In this document: piece after piece, positions 1 to 8,351 of the stretch
How the letters are laid out: every line of letters begins with the position of its first letter
Position numbering within the stretch: position 1 is the first letter of the stretch
Origin: Variovorax paradoxus
GTDB taxonomy: Bacteria; Pseudomonadota; Gammaproteobacteria; Burkholderiales; Burkholderiaceae_C
Reading direction: 5' to 3'
Assembly (NCBI RefSeq): GCF_018614915.1
Contig: NZ_JAGGNU010000067.1
Coordinates: forward strand, 1 to 42,851
Length of the DNA stretch: 42,851 nt
Program-made: the position numbers and the translations under genes
The notes under the pieces: model-generated
Told to the model about the DNA's origin: nothing
The model's input: the letters and a program-made list of their open reading frames with translations, nothing else
Database searches by the model: none

Positions 1-535
1 TCATGCCGAAGTGCCAGGCGTTGCCCTTCTTGGTCTGGTGCATCTCGGGATCGCGCGTGTTGCCCTCGTTCTTGGTCGAGCTGGGCGCAGCGATGATGGT
101 CGCATCCACGATGGTGCCCGCGCGCATCAGAAGGCCCTGCTCGGCAAGATGGGCGTTGATTTCCTCGAACAGCGCCTTGGTGAGGTCGTTGTCCAGCAGC
201 AGTCGCCTGAACTTCAGCAGCGTGGTGGCGTCGGGCACCGACTCGCGCGACAGATCGATGCCCACGAAGTCGCGCAACGCCTGGCTGTCGTACAGCGCGT
301 CCTCCAGCGCCTCATCGGCCAAGCCGTACCACTGCTGGAGACAATACATCCGCAACATCCTGGGAACGCCGATCGGCTGGCGGCCGACGCGCCCGCTCGT
401 GGGGTACAGCGGCTCGATCACGGCAATCAGACGAGACCAGGGCACGACGCGCTCCATGTCGGCCAGAAACTTCTCGCGCCGCGTGCGCTTCTTCTTCATC
501 GCGTACTCGGCACTGGCAAAGCTGCGTTGGTTCAT
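1..535 (-). CDS. IS5-family transposase, N-terminal part (runs off window)
   Basis: DDE transposase that would catalyse cut-and-paste movement of its element. The visible 178 codons start at an ATG at 535 (MNQRSFASAEYAMKKK) and stay open to the window edge. They contain the IS5-type N-terminal region (IEPLYPTSGRVGRQPIGV, then MYCLQQWYGLADEALEDAL) and the stretch around the first catalytic aspartate (TIVDATIIAAPSSTKN, residues about 150-165). The C-terminal catalytic residues lie outside the window, so I cannot say whether the gene is intact. Nothing within the visible part is broken. Confidence 0.85.
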   Translation of the reverse strand, partial: MNQRSFASAEYAMKKKRTRREKFLADMERVVPWSRLIAVIEPLYPTSGRVGRQPIGVPRMLRMYCLQQWYGLADEALEDALYDSQALRDFVGIDLSRESVPDATTLLKFRRLLLDNDLTKALFEEINAHLAEQGLLMRAGTIVDATIIAAPSSTKNEGNTRDPEMHQTKKGNAWHFGM

Positions 536-612
536 CTCGGTGGTGCTGTGAGTTGCGGTGTCTTCACGCATGCACGGGCCGTGCCCGCCGCGACCTATTG
601 ATCAGCATTTCC
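1..612 (-). mobile_element. IS5-family insertion sequence, one end only
   Basis: The left edge holds the 5' part of an IS5-family transposase gene read leftward. Beyond its start codon, at about 598-612, lies the sequence TTGATCAGCATTTCC. Its reverse complement, GGAAATGCTGATCAA, resembles terminal inverted repeats of IS5-group elements. It is followed at 613-616 by TTAG, which fits the YTAR-type 4-base target duplication usual for this group. The other end lies outside the window, so neither the paired inverted repeat nor the duplicated target can be confirmed. The boundary at 612 is an inference. Confidence 0.75.
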
Positions 613-834
613 TTAGATCAGAGCGCAGGCTCAAGACATGCGCCGCGGAACTCCATCGCGGATGCGAACTTATGCGTGGGGGGCGCAGGGTTGTACATTT
701 GAATGCTTTCGATCTCACTTTCCCGGCGTCGGCCTGGGAGATGGCAGCGAATGCAGTTGTAGCGGCGCGCCCTTCGTCGCTTTGGTTGGCCAGGGCCGTT
801 CTTTGGAACAGATCAACTCTTCGGACACCAAGCC

Positions 835-1725
835 ATGCGCCTCGTCAACAACCTGAAAACAAAAATGCGGGAGTTGTCGACTCAGGCGCGCCAGGTCGGA
901 GGCGCCATCAGCGGACTGTTCGACCTCACGCTCCAACACCAGACCCGATCGGCCCAGACCGATCATCCCAATCCGCTGAACCGCTACGGAAAGAAGTGCT
1001 TCTCCCAGGCCGACGAGGATGGCCTCACCCTCGAGATCCTGAAGCGAATCGACTGCCTGAAGAATGGCGTCTACGTCGAATTCGGTGTCGGCGACGGCAC
1101 GGAGAACAACACGCTGATCCTGGCTTCGCTGGGCTGGAAAGGCTTTTGGGTCGGCGGCGACACCCTCAGGATCAGCGTTGACCCGAACAGCGACCGGTTC
1201 GCCTACCTCCGCGACTGGATCACGCTGGACAATATCCTGCCGCTGCAGCAGCAAGGGCTGAGCAGGATCTCGTCAACCAATATCGACGTCATCTCGCTCG
1301 ACCTGGACGGCAACGACATCTACTTTGCCGAGAAACTGCTGGCCAGCGGGCTCGAGCCGAAGCTGTTCATCGTCGAATACAACGGCAAGTTCCCGCCGCC
1401 CGTGGAGTTCCAGATTGTCTATGACGCGAAGCACAGCTGGAAAGGCGATGACTACTTCGGCGCTTCACTGACCAGCTTCGCCAAACTGTTCGAACGATTC
1501 GGCTATCGGCTCGTGTGCTGCAACTCCCATTCGGGCGCCAACGCCTTCTTCGTTCACGGCGCCTATTCCGCCGCGTTCGCTGATGTGCCGGCTGACATCG
1601 AGAAGATCTACGTCGGCCCCCGCTACTTCATGTACAGGAAATTCGGGCACCCCCAGTCGATCAGGACCATCGAGCAGATCCTCGGCAGCCACCCTGCGCA
1701 GTCGACCGCGCCAGATGTCGGCTGA
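835..1725 (+). CDS. FkbM-like SAM-dependent methyltransferase family protein
   Basis: 296 residues. A glycine-rich motif I (YVEFGVGDGTENNT, residues 80-93) and a following ISLDLDGNDIYFAEKLL / FIVEYNGKF block (residues about 154-185) are the pattern seen in FkbM-like methyltransferases, many of which act on sugars of surface polysaccharides or flagellar glycans. There is no signal peptide, so it should be cytoplasmic. The substrate cannot be read from the sequence. The ATG at 835 has only a poor ribosome site upstream (CGGACACCAAGCC), so the start is moderately certain. It stands alone, between the IS5 end and a convergent accessory gene, and this region looks laterally acquired. It might belong to a cell-surface glycosylation function, but no polysaccharide cluster is visible next to it. 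Confidence 0.6.
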   Translation: MRLVNNLKTKMRELSTQARQVGGAISGLFDLTLQHQTRSAQTDHPNPLNRYGKKCFSQADEDGLTLEILKRIDCLKNGVYVEFGVGDGTENNTLILASLGWKGFWVGGDTLRISVDPNSDRFAYLRDWITLDNILPLQQQGLSRISSTNIDVISLDLDGNDIYFAEKLLASGLEPKLFIVEYNGKFPPPVEFQIVYDAKHSWKGDDYFGASLTSFAKLFERFGYRLVCCNSHSGANAFFVHGAYSAAFADVPADIEKIYVGPRYFMYRKFGHPQSIRTIEQILGSHPAQSTAPDVG

Positions 1726-1749
1726 GCTCGTCTCTCCGGACCGCATTGC

Positions 1750-1994
1750 CAAGTGAGCCTCTGCGCATAGCCCCGTCCCTCTCTTCGGCGGCAAAGCTGA
1801 TGTCGATGCCTCCTGAGCGCCCCGTGCTTGTCCGACCTGCCTTCTGCTCGGGCCTCGGGAAAAAAGAACCCGAGCCGGCTGTTCCTACCTTCAACGTAGA
1901 GGCCGCGAGCTTCGATCCAGGAGAAAAGCCGCTTCAGCGGCTCCAGGATCGACAGTCCTGGCAATGGGTTCCGGGCGATTTGTTCTTCAAGCAT
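1750..1994 (-). pseudogene. Decayed SMI1/KNR4-like gene (frameshifted)
   Basis: The ATG at 1994 shares one base with the stop of the exported-protein gene (TGATG), as in a translationally coupled pair. The first 45 or so codons (LEPLKRLFSWIEARGLYVEG, then NSRLGFFFPE) read like a real protein. After a run of six T's, near 1855, the likely continuation moves to another frame (GRSGGIDISFAAEERDG). The combined pattern, with an ARGLYVEGR...GFFFPE block followed by a GGxDIxFAAE block, resembles SMI1/KNR4-family proteins of Burkholderiales as I remember them. Many SMI1/KNR4 proteins act as immunity proteins. The expected remainder of the fold is missing. The family assignment is from memory. Confidence 0.4.
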
Positions 1995-3982
1995 CAAGGC
2001 GCGTTCGAACTGTGTACTGAGAACGGCCTGAACGGCAGGGTCAAGGCCCCAGCGTACTCACCATTCGGCGTCAGTGTCTGGCATCCGGGACCGTCTGACG
2101 GGCAGAAGTTCGTCTGACTCGACGGCAGTGAGTAGCGCACCATCCCACAGCGGTACTGTTTGATCGAGGCGGCCGAATAATCTGCCACGGCCACCATGCA
2201 ACCGCTGGTCGAGTACTGGTCGAGTTCGGCCACGGCGACAGGATCGACACGCGAATCTGCCATCCGGCGGAGAACGCTGCCTGTGTTGTCGTTGCGGAAG
2301 CCAACCCAGCCCCATTCGCGCTCGGCACGCCGGTAGAACAGGACAGCTGTATTCAAGGAGTCCGGACGCTGATCCAGGCCCTTCGACTCCGATAGCCCGG
2401 TGACGCCGGCGCCAAGGCCTGTGACGCGGCCCACTTCGGCGATGTCCGCGGGGTCAGGTGCCGTCGGCTTGGGCCCGGCTGCGTAGCGCCCAAGCGAGTA
2501 GATACGGAGTGTGCCGTCCTGGGTGGCGATCCATGCGCGTGGGTGGCGCGGCGTGGCTTTCCAATAGGGTGTGCCAGGGATGCGCTCGCGATCATCCTTG
2601 TTCCAGTACGAGCGCACGGTCGTTGCGACGCCGGTGGGTTTTCCGTCAAGGTCAATGATCTTCACCAGCACAGGCGCCGACTGCGGGTGCGCTGCAATCG
2701 GGTAAGGCCACTGGCCCGGCCCCATACCAATGTTTTGCGTCTCGGCGTTGCTCTCCGCGCTGTTCAGGAACATGCCGTTCGTGAACCTGAGGTAGGGGCC
2801 AAGGTCGATGAAGGCGGCCTTCTTTTCCGACTTCGAGATGACCACAGCCACGCCGCCTTTGGCATAGGTGGCATGGAACTCACCGCCCGGCAAGAACTTC
2901 GCACGGTGCTGCGCCAGAGGCGAGGCGAGCAGCCCGATGCTCGACACTTCCTTCCCCATCGGATGCACGACTGCATCGAACGGCGTCATGCCGGTCGTGA
3001 CCTTGATGCCGGTTGGTGCCTTCATGGTGTCGGGCAAGTCGACATAGCCGACGATCTTCATGAATATGAAATTGCCCTGGTCCCAGAAGCCAACATGCAC
3101 GGAATCAACGAAGCCGTGCCACCAGTCGTAGCGTGGCCCTTTCAGGGTGCAACCTTCGCATGTGGCACCCAGCGAGACGATGGCAACTTTCCCTTTCACA
3201 TTGACTGTGTCCCACAGGGACACCACAGCCAGTTCGCCGCCGGCCGTCGAGCTGATGCCAGTCGGCACAAGGCCAACCGGAAACTGCACCGACGCGCGGT
3301 TAGAGGCTGTCGTGTTGCCAATCGTGAAGAGCGTGGCGCCCCTCGTCGCGCTGCCCTGCGTGCCGATGATCGAGACGCGGCAGGAGCTGTCCGCCGAGTT
3401 GGCGCAGCGGTCGGCGACGATCGGGAGATCGGCCGGTTCGTTCGGCGCCAGCACTCCGTCGCGGTAGTAGCCGTCCATCGCGGACGGCAGCAATTTTCCC
3501 TCTTGCCACAGGATCTGTGGGCGCTGCATCCACGTGTTGCGATCGACGGCAGAAGCCTGGAACCACGCAACGGAATCAGATACTGACGAGCCGGCGAGCG
3601 GCACGCCGATCGCCGCCCCGTGCGTGCTGACATAGTTGTTCGACATCGCAGTCGATTCCTTGCCGAGCTGATGCGCGATCTTGCAGCCTCCGCCGCAATG
3701 ACTGATCTGCCCGACGTCAGCACGCAGCGGAAATGTCTGCACGCCCGTCTTTGTCGGCGGCTCACCGAAGCGGTACGTGATCGCGGCCGGCGAACTGTAG
3801 GCCTTGCCGATGGCTTTATAGGCGGCAGGGTTCACCACGCCGGCCGCGTCCACGACGTCGTTGGGCCGCGCGCCGGCGAAAGACTCTCCGCCTCTGGCGG
3901 CGACCTTGACCCATGACGAATCGACGGGCTGCGCATGCACTGCGGAAGCGAGGAACAGGAGGACGAGGAATCGGTGCTTCAT
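1994..3982 (-). CDS. Exported protein of unknown function, 662 residues
   Basis: The start is placed at the ATG at 3982 because it opens a clear Sec signal peptide (MKHRFLVLLFLASAVHAQ, cleavage expected after AHAQ-like VHAQ). Upstream in-frame codons do not look like protein. The mature part is rich in Gly, Ser and Thr with many short beta-prone stretches, WxG-type turns and scattered cysteines (ISHCGGGCK, GATCEGCTL, SGCMV, NFCPSDGPGC) that suggest disulfides outside the cytoplasm. Repeated short beta segments would fit a beta-propeller, but no family is recognised. The stop overlaps the start of a decayed SMI1/KNR4-like gene. An effector or surface protein with a lost immunity partner is possible, but that is only a guess. 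Confidence 0.6.
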   Translation of the reverse strand: MKHRFLVLLFLASAVHAQPVDSSWVKVAARGGESFAGARPNDVVDAAGVVNPAAYKAIGKAYSSPAAITYRFGEPPTKTGVQTFPLRADVGQISHCGGGCKIAHQLGKESTAMSNNYVSTHGAAIGVPLAGSSVSDSVAWFQASAVDRNTWMQRPQILWQEGKLLPSAMDGYYRDGVLAPNEPADLPIVADRCANSADSSCRVSIIGTQGSATRGATLFTIGNTTASNRASVQFPVGLVPTGISSTAGGELAVVSLWDTVNVKGKVAIVSLGATCEGCTLKGPRYDWWHGFVDSVHVGFWDQGNFIFMKIVGYVDLPDTMKAPTGIKVTTGMTPFDAVVHPMGKEVSSIGLLASPLAQHRAKFLPGGEFHATYAKGGVAVVISKSEKKAAFIDLGPYLRFTNGMFLNSAESNAETQNIGMGPGQWPYPIAAHPQSAPVLVKIIDLDGKPTGVATTVRSYWNKDDRERIPGTPYWKATPRHPRAWIATQDGTLRIYSLGRYAAGPKPTAPDPADIAEVGRVTGLGAGVTGLSESKGLDQRPDSLNTAVLFYRRAEREWGWVGFRNDNTGSVLRRMADSRVDPVAVAELDQYSTSGCMVAVADYSAASIKQYRCGMVRYSLPSSQTNFCPSDGPGCQTLTPNGEYAGALTLPFRPFSVHSSNAP

Positions 3983-4150
3983 GGCTGGGCCCGTGGCCAT
4001 CGGAATGCCGGCCAACGAAAGACGTAATTCGGAATGGCTCGTTCGATGGAAATCTTTGCCTGCGCGGGCAACACGAAGTGGCCGGGCCAAAGGACGAACC
4101 CGTAGCGTGTGTCCTGACCGTTTGCTCGGTGCTGGACCTTATCGAGCTGG

Positions 4151-4483
4151 CTAGCGGCGTCCGCGCATTAACGAGAGTAGCACCGCCGTGAGCACCGCAC
4201 TACCCGCCGCGGCGTAGGCAACCGCCTTCATCGGCTCGTCGGCCGCGAACTGCATGCTCCGCTGCTTCAGATCGGCGGCCTGGCCTTTCATGCTGTCGAT
4301 CTTCTTGCCGGCCGCGTTGACCACATCCTGGGCGAAGGTCTTGCCCGTTTGGGTCGCGGCACTCGCATTGGCCTTCGCATCCTGCAGGTAGCCTTGGGTC
4401 GCATCCGCCGCCCTGCGTGATCCACCGGTGTTCTCTTGAACGGCAGCGGTCTCGGTCGGTGGCTTCGATGAATTGCTTTCCAT
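4151..4483 (-). CDS. DUF883 (ElaB/YqjD-like) membrane-anchored protein
   Basis: 110 residues, starting at the ATG at 4483 after a good ribosome site (GAGGACGACACC before ATG). The N-terminal 25 residues are polar and probably disordered (ESNSSKPPTETAAVQ). A long amphipathic helix follows (about residues 30-85, with many Ala, Gln and Lys), and then a C-terminal hydrophobic helix (AVAYAAAGSAVLTAVLLSLM) ending in MRGRR. This is the architecture of the ElaB/YqjD/DUF883 family, inner-membrane proteins that in E. coli bind ribosomes in stationary phase. A stress or stationary-phase role is inferred from the family. It is divergent from the YidB-like gene. Confidence 0.75.
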   Translation of the reverse strand: MESNSSKPPTETAAVQENTGGSRRAADATQGYLQDAKANASAATQTGKTFAQDVVNAAGKKIDSMKGQAADLKQRSMQFAADEPMKAVAYAAAGSAVLTAVLLSLMRGRR

Positions 4484-4745
4484 GGTGTCGTCCTCGATGT
4501 GAGTGGGCCTTCGGTGGATGCTGGGTTGCCAGGCTCGCCAGCCTGCCAGGTATCGGCTCGGCAGCCCCGCGGATTGATCGGCCGTCGGGCCGAACCGCTG
4601 TAGGCGGCGGCTTGCCTGGACATGCGTCACCGCCGCGGCCTGGCCGGGCCCCGCTGTGTTTCGCCACGCGCATTTGGGGGCGTTGTCCTATAGGAGTGCA
4701 GTGCCCGCCGCGCGACGCTGCGTCCACTCAACCAAGGAGCGCACC

Positions 4746-4802
4746 ATGAATCTCATCATCTGGCTTGTCGTCAACCTGGTGCGCCGCGGTCGCGTCCGCT
4801 GA
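4746..4802 (+). CDS. Micro-ORF, 18 residues, resembling a truncated GlsB/YeaQ N-terminus
   Basis: ATG at 4746 follows a strong ribosome site (AAGGAG, six bases away) and encodes MNLIIWLVVNLVRRGRVR before TGA. The first nine residues match the start of GlsB/YeaQ/YmgE-family small membrane proteins as I remember them; then the frame turns basic and stops. The next gene, the YidB-like one, begins 11 bases later with its own ribosome site. It may be a degenerate remnant, a real one-helix membrane peptide, or a leader whose translation influences yidB. Too short to judge by composition. Confidence 0.35.
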   Translation: MNLIIWLVVNLVRRGRVR

Positions 4803-4813
4803 AGGAGATCGTC

Positions 4814-5281
4814 ATGGGCCTGCTTACCCAAATCCTCGGCGGCTTGGCCGGCAACGTGCTCGGCGGTCGTGAGGGCCAGCGGCGCGGCGGCGGCATGAGC
4901 CCGGTGCTGATGGCGCTGCTGCCGGTGGTGCTCAGCATGTTGAGCCAGCGCGGCCGGCAAGGCGGTGGCGCGGCCGGTGGCCTGGGCGGCATCGGCGACC
5001 TGATCGGCCGGCTTACGCAGAATGGCTACGGTCGACAGGCCGACTCATGGATCAGCACAGGCGCGAACGAGCCCCTGCCGCCACAAGCCATCGACGAGGT
5101 CTTCGGTCACGACCAGCTGCACCACATCGCGCAACAGGCGGGCATCGGCGACGACGAGGCGCGCAGCGGGCTGTCGGAACTGCTGCCGGATGTGGTCGAC
5201 CATTTCACGCCCGGCGGCAGCATGCCCGAAGGGGACCAGCTCTCTGCGAGCGTGGACGACTATCTGCGGCGGCTCACGTAG
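4814..5281 (+). CDS. YidB-like DUF937 family protein
   Basis: 155 residues, ATG at 4814 after GAAGGAGATCGTC, a strong ribosome site. The N-terminus is glycine-rich (MGLLTQILGGLAGNVLGG, then a GGGAAGGLGGIGDLIGRL stretch) and flanks a hydrophobic segment (VLMALLPVVLSMLS). The C-terminal half carries the conserved YidB pattern: NGYGRQADSWISTGANEPL, then a helix pair ending in LLPDVVDHFTPGGSMP (residues about 68-140). The function of YidB/DUF937 proteins is not established. No partner can be inferred beyond the micro-ORF directly upstream. Confidence 0.8.
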   Translation: MGLLTQILGGLAGNVLGGREGQRRGGGMSPVLMALLPVVLSMLSQRGRQGGGAAGGLGGIGDLIGRLTQNGYGRQADSWISTGANEPLPPQAIDEVFGHDQLHHIAQQAGIGDDEARSGLSELLPDVVDHFTPGGSMPEGDQLSASVDDYLRRLT

Positions 5282-5421
5282 CAGCTGCTTGCGGGTCGGC
5301 GGGTCGAGACCTGGCGAGGACGTTCGACCGGCCACATCCCGTTCGGCGTTCCACAAGCAAGGTTCGGGGGCGAATTCGCATGCGACAAAGCCAGGGGCCG
5401 GCGCACGGCGCACAGGCGACG

Positions 5422-6987
5422 TCAGTCCTGCCTGCCGCCGCCGGCGCTCAGCTCGGCCCAATCGAGCTCCCGCACCAGCACGCGATAGGCGTCGTCGCCG
5501 ATCACGTCGTCGCGCCGCATCTCGAAGGCCCGCTGCCGCGCGACCGCGATCGCGCGGCGTCTGAGCGGCCCGCCCGGCACCTCGTCGACCGGCGCATCGC
5601 GCGCCTCGCTGGTGTTCAGCTCGATGACGGCAGCGTATTCCTTGCGCAGCAGTTTCCCGGAGAGCGTGTCGTCGTCCTTGATGGCATCGAGCAGCGCGCG
5701 GTACGCATGCGCGCGGCCGAGCCGGATTTCGCGGCCGACCGGATCGTCGTCGGTCAGGCCCATGTACCGGATCAGCGGCTTCATCGTCAGGCCCTGCAGC
5801 ACCAGCGTGCCGAGCACGACGGCGAATGCGCAGAGCAGGATCAGGTCGCGGTACGGGAAAGGCGCCCCGTTCGGCAGCGTCTCGGGAATGGCGAAGGCCG
5901 CGGCCAGCGTGACGATGCCGCGCATGCCCGCCCATGAGAGCACGATGCCGGCGCCCACCGTGGGCTGCGGGCCCGCGCCACCGCCGGCGCGCCTGGCCCG
6001 CCGGCGCTTCAGCGCGTGGTAGCTCATCACCCACGCAAAGCGCGCCGCGATCGTCACCGCGAGGACCGCCGCCGCGGTGATGACCGCATCGCTTCGCTCA
6101 CCGCCCGCTTCGAGCCGCTGCCAGATCGGCCGCAGCTGCATGCCGATCAGCACGAAGGCAAATGCGTTCAGCACGAAGACCGCCGTCTCCCACACCGCGA
6201 AGATCGGCACGCGCATGTGCGCCGGCATCTGCGGGCCGTCGCGGCGCGCGACCGTCATCGCGTAGGCAACCAGCGTCAGGATGCCGGAAAGCCCGATGGC
6301 TTCGGCCGCGATCCACACGCCGAAGGTGAAGGCGAACTGCACGATCAGCGCGATCGGCACCTCGCGCAGGCCGGCCGTCAACGGCCGCAGCGCATACGCG
6401 CAGCCCACGCCTGCCGCCAGGCTGCCGAACACGGTGAGCAGGAACACCGGCGCGAAGCTGGCGAAACCAAGGTGTCCGGCGATCACGGTCATGATCGCCA
6501 GCCGGTAGACCAGCAGCGCGCTCGCATCGTTCAACAGGCTTTCGCCTTCGAGGATCTTCAGGAGCTTGTGCGGCAGCTTCACCTGGCGCATCACCGCGGT
6601 CGCCGCGGCCGCGTCCGGGGGGGCGACGATCGCTCCCAGCGCGATCGCGACGGGCCATGGCATCTCGGGCACGAGCCAGCGCGCCACCAGAGCGACGGCG
6701 AGGACCGTCGTGCCGACCGCGGCGACGACCAGCCCGGCGACGGGCCGCCAGTTCGCCCGCAGGTCGCGCAAGGAGGTGTCGTAGGCCGCGTCCACCAGCA
6801 CCGGCGCGACGAAGAGCGTCAGCGCGAGATGCGGGTCGAGCGTCCAGTTCGGGCTGGCGGGCACGAAGGCCAACACCGAGCCGCCGAGCGCCAGGAAGGT
6901 CGGATACGGCGCGCCGAGCCTGTGCGCCAGCGCGGCGAGCAAGGCCGCGCCGAGCAGCAGCACGATGATCCATTCGAATGTGGCCAT
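5422..6987 (-). CDS. CPA1-family sodium(potassium)/proton antiporter
   Basis: 521 residues, starting at the ATG at 6987 (MATFEWIIVLLLGAALLAAL). Roughly 12 hydrophobic segments fill residues 1-415. Conserved CPA1 signatures are GAIVAPPDAAAATAVM (residues 119-134, with D125 the likely ion-binding acid) and LEGESLLNDASALLVYR (residues 146-162, with the conserved ND at 153-154). WAGMRGIVTLAAAFAIP in the later part is also typical. The last 110 residues form a hydrophilic, helix-rich cytoplasmic tail (LLRKEYAAVIELNTSEARD), common in bacterial NhaP-like exchangers. It should exchange cytoplasmic Na+ or K+ for protons. Convergent with the YidB-like gene; it follows the DUF2894 gene after 61 bases but is probably an independent unit. 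Confidence 0.85.
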   Translation of the reverse strand: MATFEWIIVLLLGAALLAALAHRLGAPYPTFLALGGSVLAFVPASPNWTLDPHLALTLFVAPVLVDAAYDTSLRDLRANWRPVAGLVVAAVGTTVLAVALVARWLVPEMPWPVAIALGAIVAPPDAAAATAVMRQVKLPHKLLKILEGESLLNDASALLVYRLAIMTVIAGHLGFASFAPVFLLTVFGSLAAGVGCAYALRPLTAGLREVPIALIVQFAFTFGVWIAAEAIGLSGILTLVAYAMTVARRDGPQMPAHMRVPIFAVWETAVFVLNAFAFVLIGMQLRPIWQRLEAGGERSDAVITAAAVLAVTIAARFAWVMSYHALKRRRARRAGGGAGPQPTVGAGIVLSWAGMRGIVTLAAAFAIPETLPNGAPFPYRDLILLCAFAVVLGTLVLQGLTMKPLIRYMGLTDDDPVGREIRLGRAHAYRALLDAIKDDDTLSGKLLRKEYAAVIELNTSEARDAPVDEVPGGPLRRRAIAVARQRAFEMRRDDVIGDDAYRVLVRELDWAELSAGGGRQD

Positions 6988-7048
6988 GGTCGCGAAGCAT
7001 ACGGGCCGCTCGCCGATCTTCGTCGGGGTCCTCGGTCGAGGCTGTCGA

Positions 7049-7693
7049 TCAGCGGGCGCCGGATTTGCCGCGCGCCGTCTTCCTGTTGCTTTCTGGGCGC
7101 GGCGTATTCGCAGCCGCCGGGGCACTGCCGCCATTCACCTGGTCGACCCACAGCAGGGTGTCGACATAGGCCATGAAGTGGTTGAGGTACTCCGGCGAGA
7201 GCTCGCGCATCAGGGTGAGCGACCGGTGCACGAGGTGCTGCGAGTTGAGGGGGCCGGCATTCTCCGGCACCTTCGCCAGCGACTGCGTCAGCCGTCGATC
7301 GGCGCTGAGCCTCGACCAGGTGCTCTTGAAGTACCTGAGCGTCTTCAATTCGGGAACGGGGGCGAGACCGGGCACGGCATCGCTTGCCGCCGGGCCGTCC
7401 CCCTGGGCCAGCGCATGCCGCGCGATGTGGTCGACGAGTTCCGCGAGCGGCCCGCGAGAGGCCTGGCCTTCCTGCGCCGCTACCCGCGCGCGGCGGGGCT
7501 TCTCCACGTCCTCGCCATACGCCGCCAGCAGCCTGGCGAGCTTCTCGTCCAGGATCCGTCGCGCCTCGCCTTGGTGGGCGGCCGCCCGCTCGGCCAGCAC
7601 TTCGATGAAACGGAAGCGGACGGGATCCAGGCGATGATCGCCGCGCGCGCGCCATGCCTCGATCATCGAACCGGGGTCCATGCGCTGAACCAT
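7049..7693 (-). CDS. DUF2894 protein, last gene of the Zorya type III-like operon
   Basis: 214 residues from the ATG at 7693 (MVQRMDPGSMIEAWRARG); a GTG at 7711 overlapping the preceding stop is an alternative. The family signature lies in the C-terminal half (SLTLMRELSPEYLNHFMAYVD, then TLLWVDQV). The rest is helical and charged, and the tail is basic (SNRKTARGKSGAR). No catalytic motif or membrane segment is visible. It starts 10 bases after the OmpA/MotB-like gene, in a tight operon with DUF3348 and a MotA-like protein. From memory, DUF3348 and DUF2894 are the accessory components (ZorF and ZorG) of type III Zorya anti-phage systems, where accessory proteins are thought to act on invading DNA. 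Its molecular activity is not known to me. Confidence 0.75.
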   Translation of the reverse strand: MVQRMDPGSMIEAWRARGDHRLDPVRFRFIEVLAERAAAHQGEARRILDEKLARLLAAYGEDVEKPRRARVAAQEGQASRGPLAELVDHIARHALAQGDGPAASDAVPGLAPVPELKTLRYFKSTWSRLSADRRLTQSLAKVPENAGPLNSQHLVHRSLTLMRELSPEYLNHFMAYVDTLLWVDQVNGGSAPAAANTPRPESNRKTARGKSGAR

Positions 7694-7703
7694 GGCCTCG
7701 TTG

Positions 7704-8351
7704 CTAGCCACCGGGCTTCGCGCCGGGGTTGGACGGCCTGGGCGTGGGCGCCATTTCCACGCGCCGGTTCCTGGACCGGCCGTCGGCATCGGCGTTCGAC
7801 GCCACCGCCTGCTCGGAACCGAAGGCGGCGGCAAATACCGAGGCCGACGGGACGCCTTCCTCGATCAAGGCCCGGGTCACGGTCAAGGCCCGCTGGGCCG
7901 ACAGCTCCCAGTTGTCGGCGAACCGGCGGGCGCCGTCGCGCATCTGCCGGTCGTCGGTGAAGCCGCTCACCATGAGGATCTCGTCGCGCGGGCGGAGGTA
8001 AGCGGCCAGCGGAGCGGCCAGGCTCTTGAGCAGTTGCCGGCCTTCGGGCTGCAGATCGGCGGAATTGAAGGCAAACAGCACGCTGCCGCTGATGCCGATG
8101 CGCCCGTTGATCAGCGTCACCCGGCCTGCCGCGAGCGGCCCGGCCAGCGCCTGCTCGAGTTCCTGCCGGCGCTGCACCTCGACCTGCCGCTGCCGGACCT
8201 CGGCCTCCAGCCTGGTCGCGAGGTCCAGCTGCATGCCGACCACATACACGAGGATCAGCACGAAGGCCCCGAGCAAGCCCGACATCAGGTCGCCGAAGAC
8301 CGCCCACACCGGCACGCTCGGCTCCGGGCCGGCGTCGACGTCTTCCCTCAT
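7704..8351 (-). CDS. zorB: MotB/ZorB-like stator protein with OmpA peptidoglycan-binding domain
   Basis: 215 residues. A short cytoplasmic N-terminus leads to one transmembrane helix (about residues 15-39: VWAVFGDLMSGLLGAFVLIL) with an aspartate, D21, in the place of the ion-conducting Asp of MotB. A 30-residue coiled-coil linker follows, then a C-terminal OmpA-like domain with the NSADL, SGFTDD and NWELSAQRA motifs that binds peptidoglycan. It is shorter than flagellar MotB (about 300 residues), which fits ZorB. The ATG at 8351 overlaps the upstream stop by one base (TGATG); a GTG at 8354 is the alternative. With the MotA-like partner it should form an ion-driven membrane motor anchored to the wall. 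It is named as ZorB-like from this context, not from a database search. Confidence 0.75.
   Translation of the reverse strand: MREDVDAGPEPSVPVWAVFGDLMSGLLGAFVLILVYVVGMQLDLATRLEAEVRQRQVEVQRRQELEQALAGPLAAGRVTLINGRIGISGSVLFAFNSADLQPEGRQLLKSLAAPLAAYLRPRDEILMVSGFTDDRQMRDGARRFADNWELSAQRALTVTRALIEEGVPSASVFAAAFGSEQAVASNADADGRSRNRRVEMAPTPRPSNPGAKPGG

Noticed and set aside
1746..2117. Plus-strand open frame of 123 codons
   Set aside because: It opposes the end of the exported-protein gene and the decayed SMI1/KNR4-like gene; no family pattern and no ribosome site.
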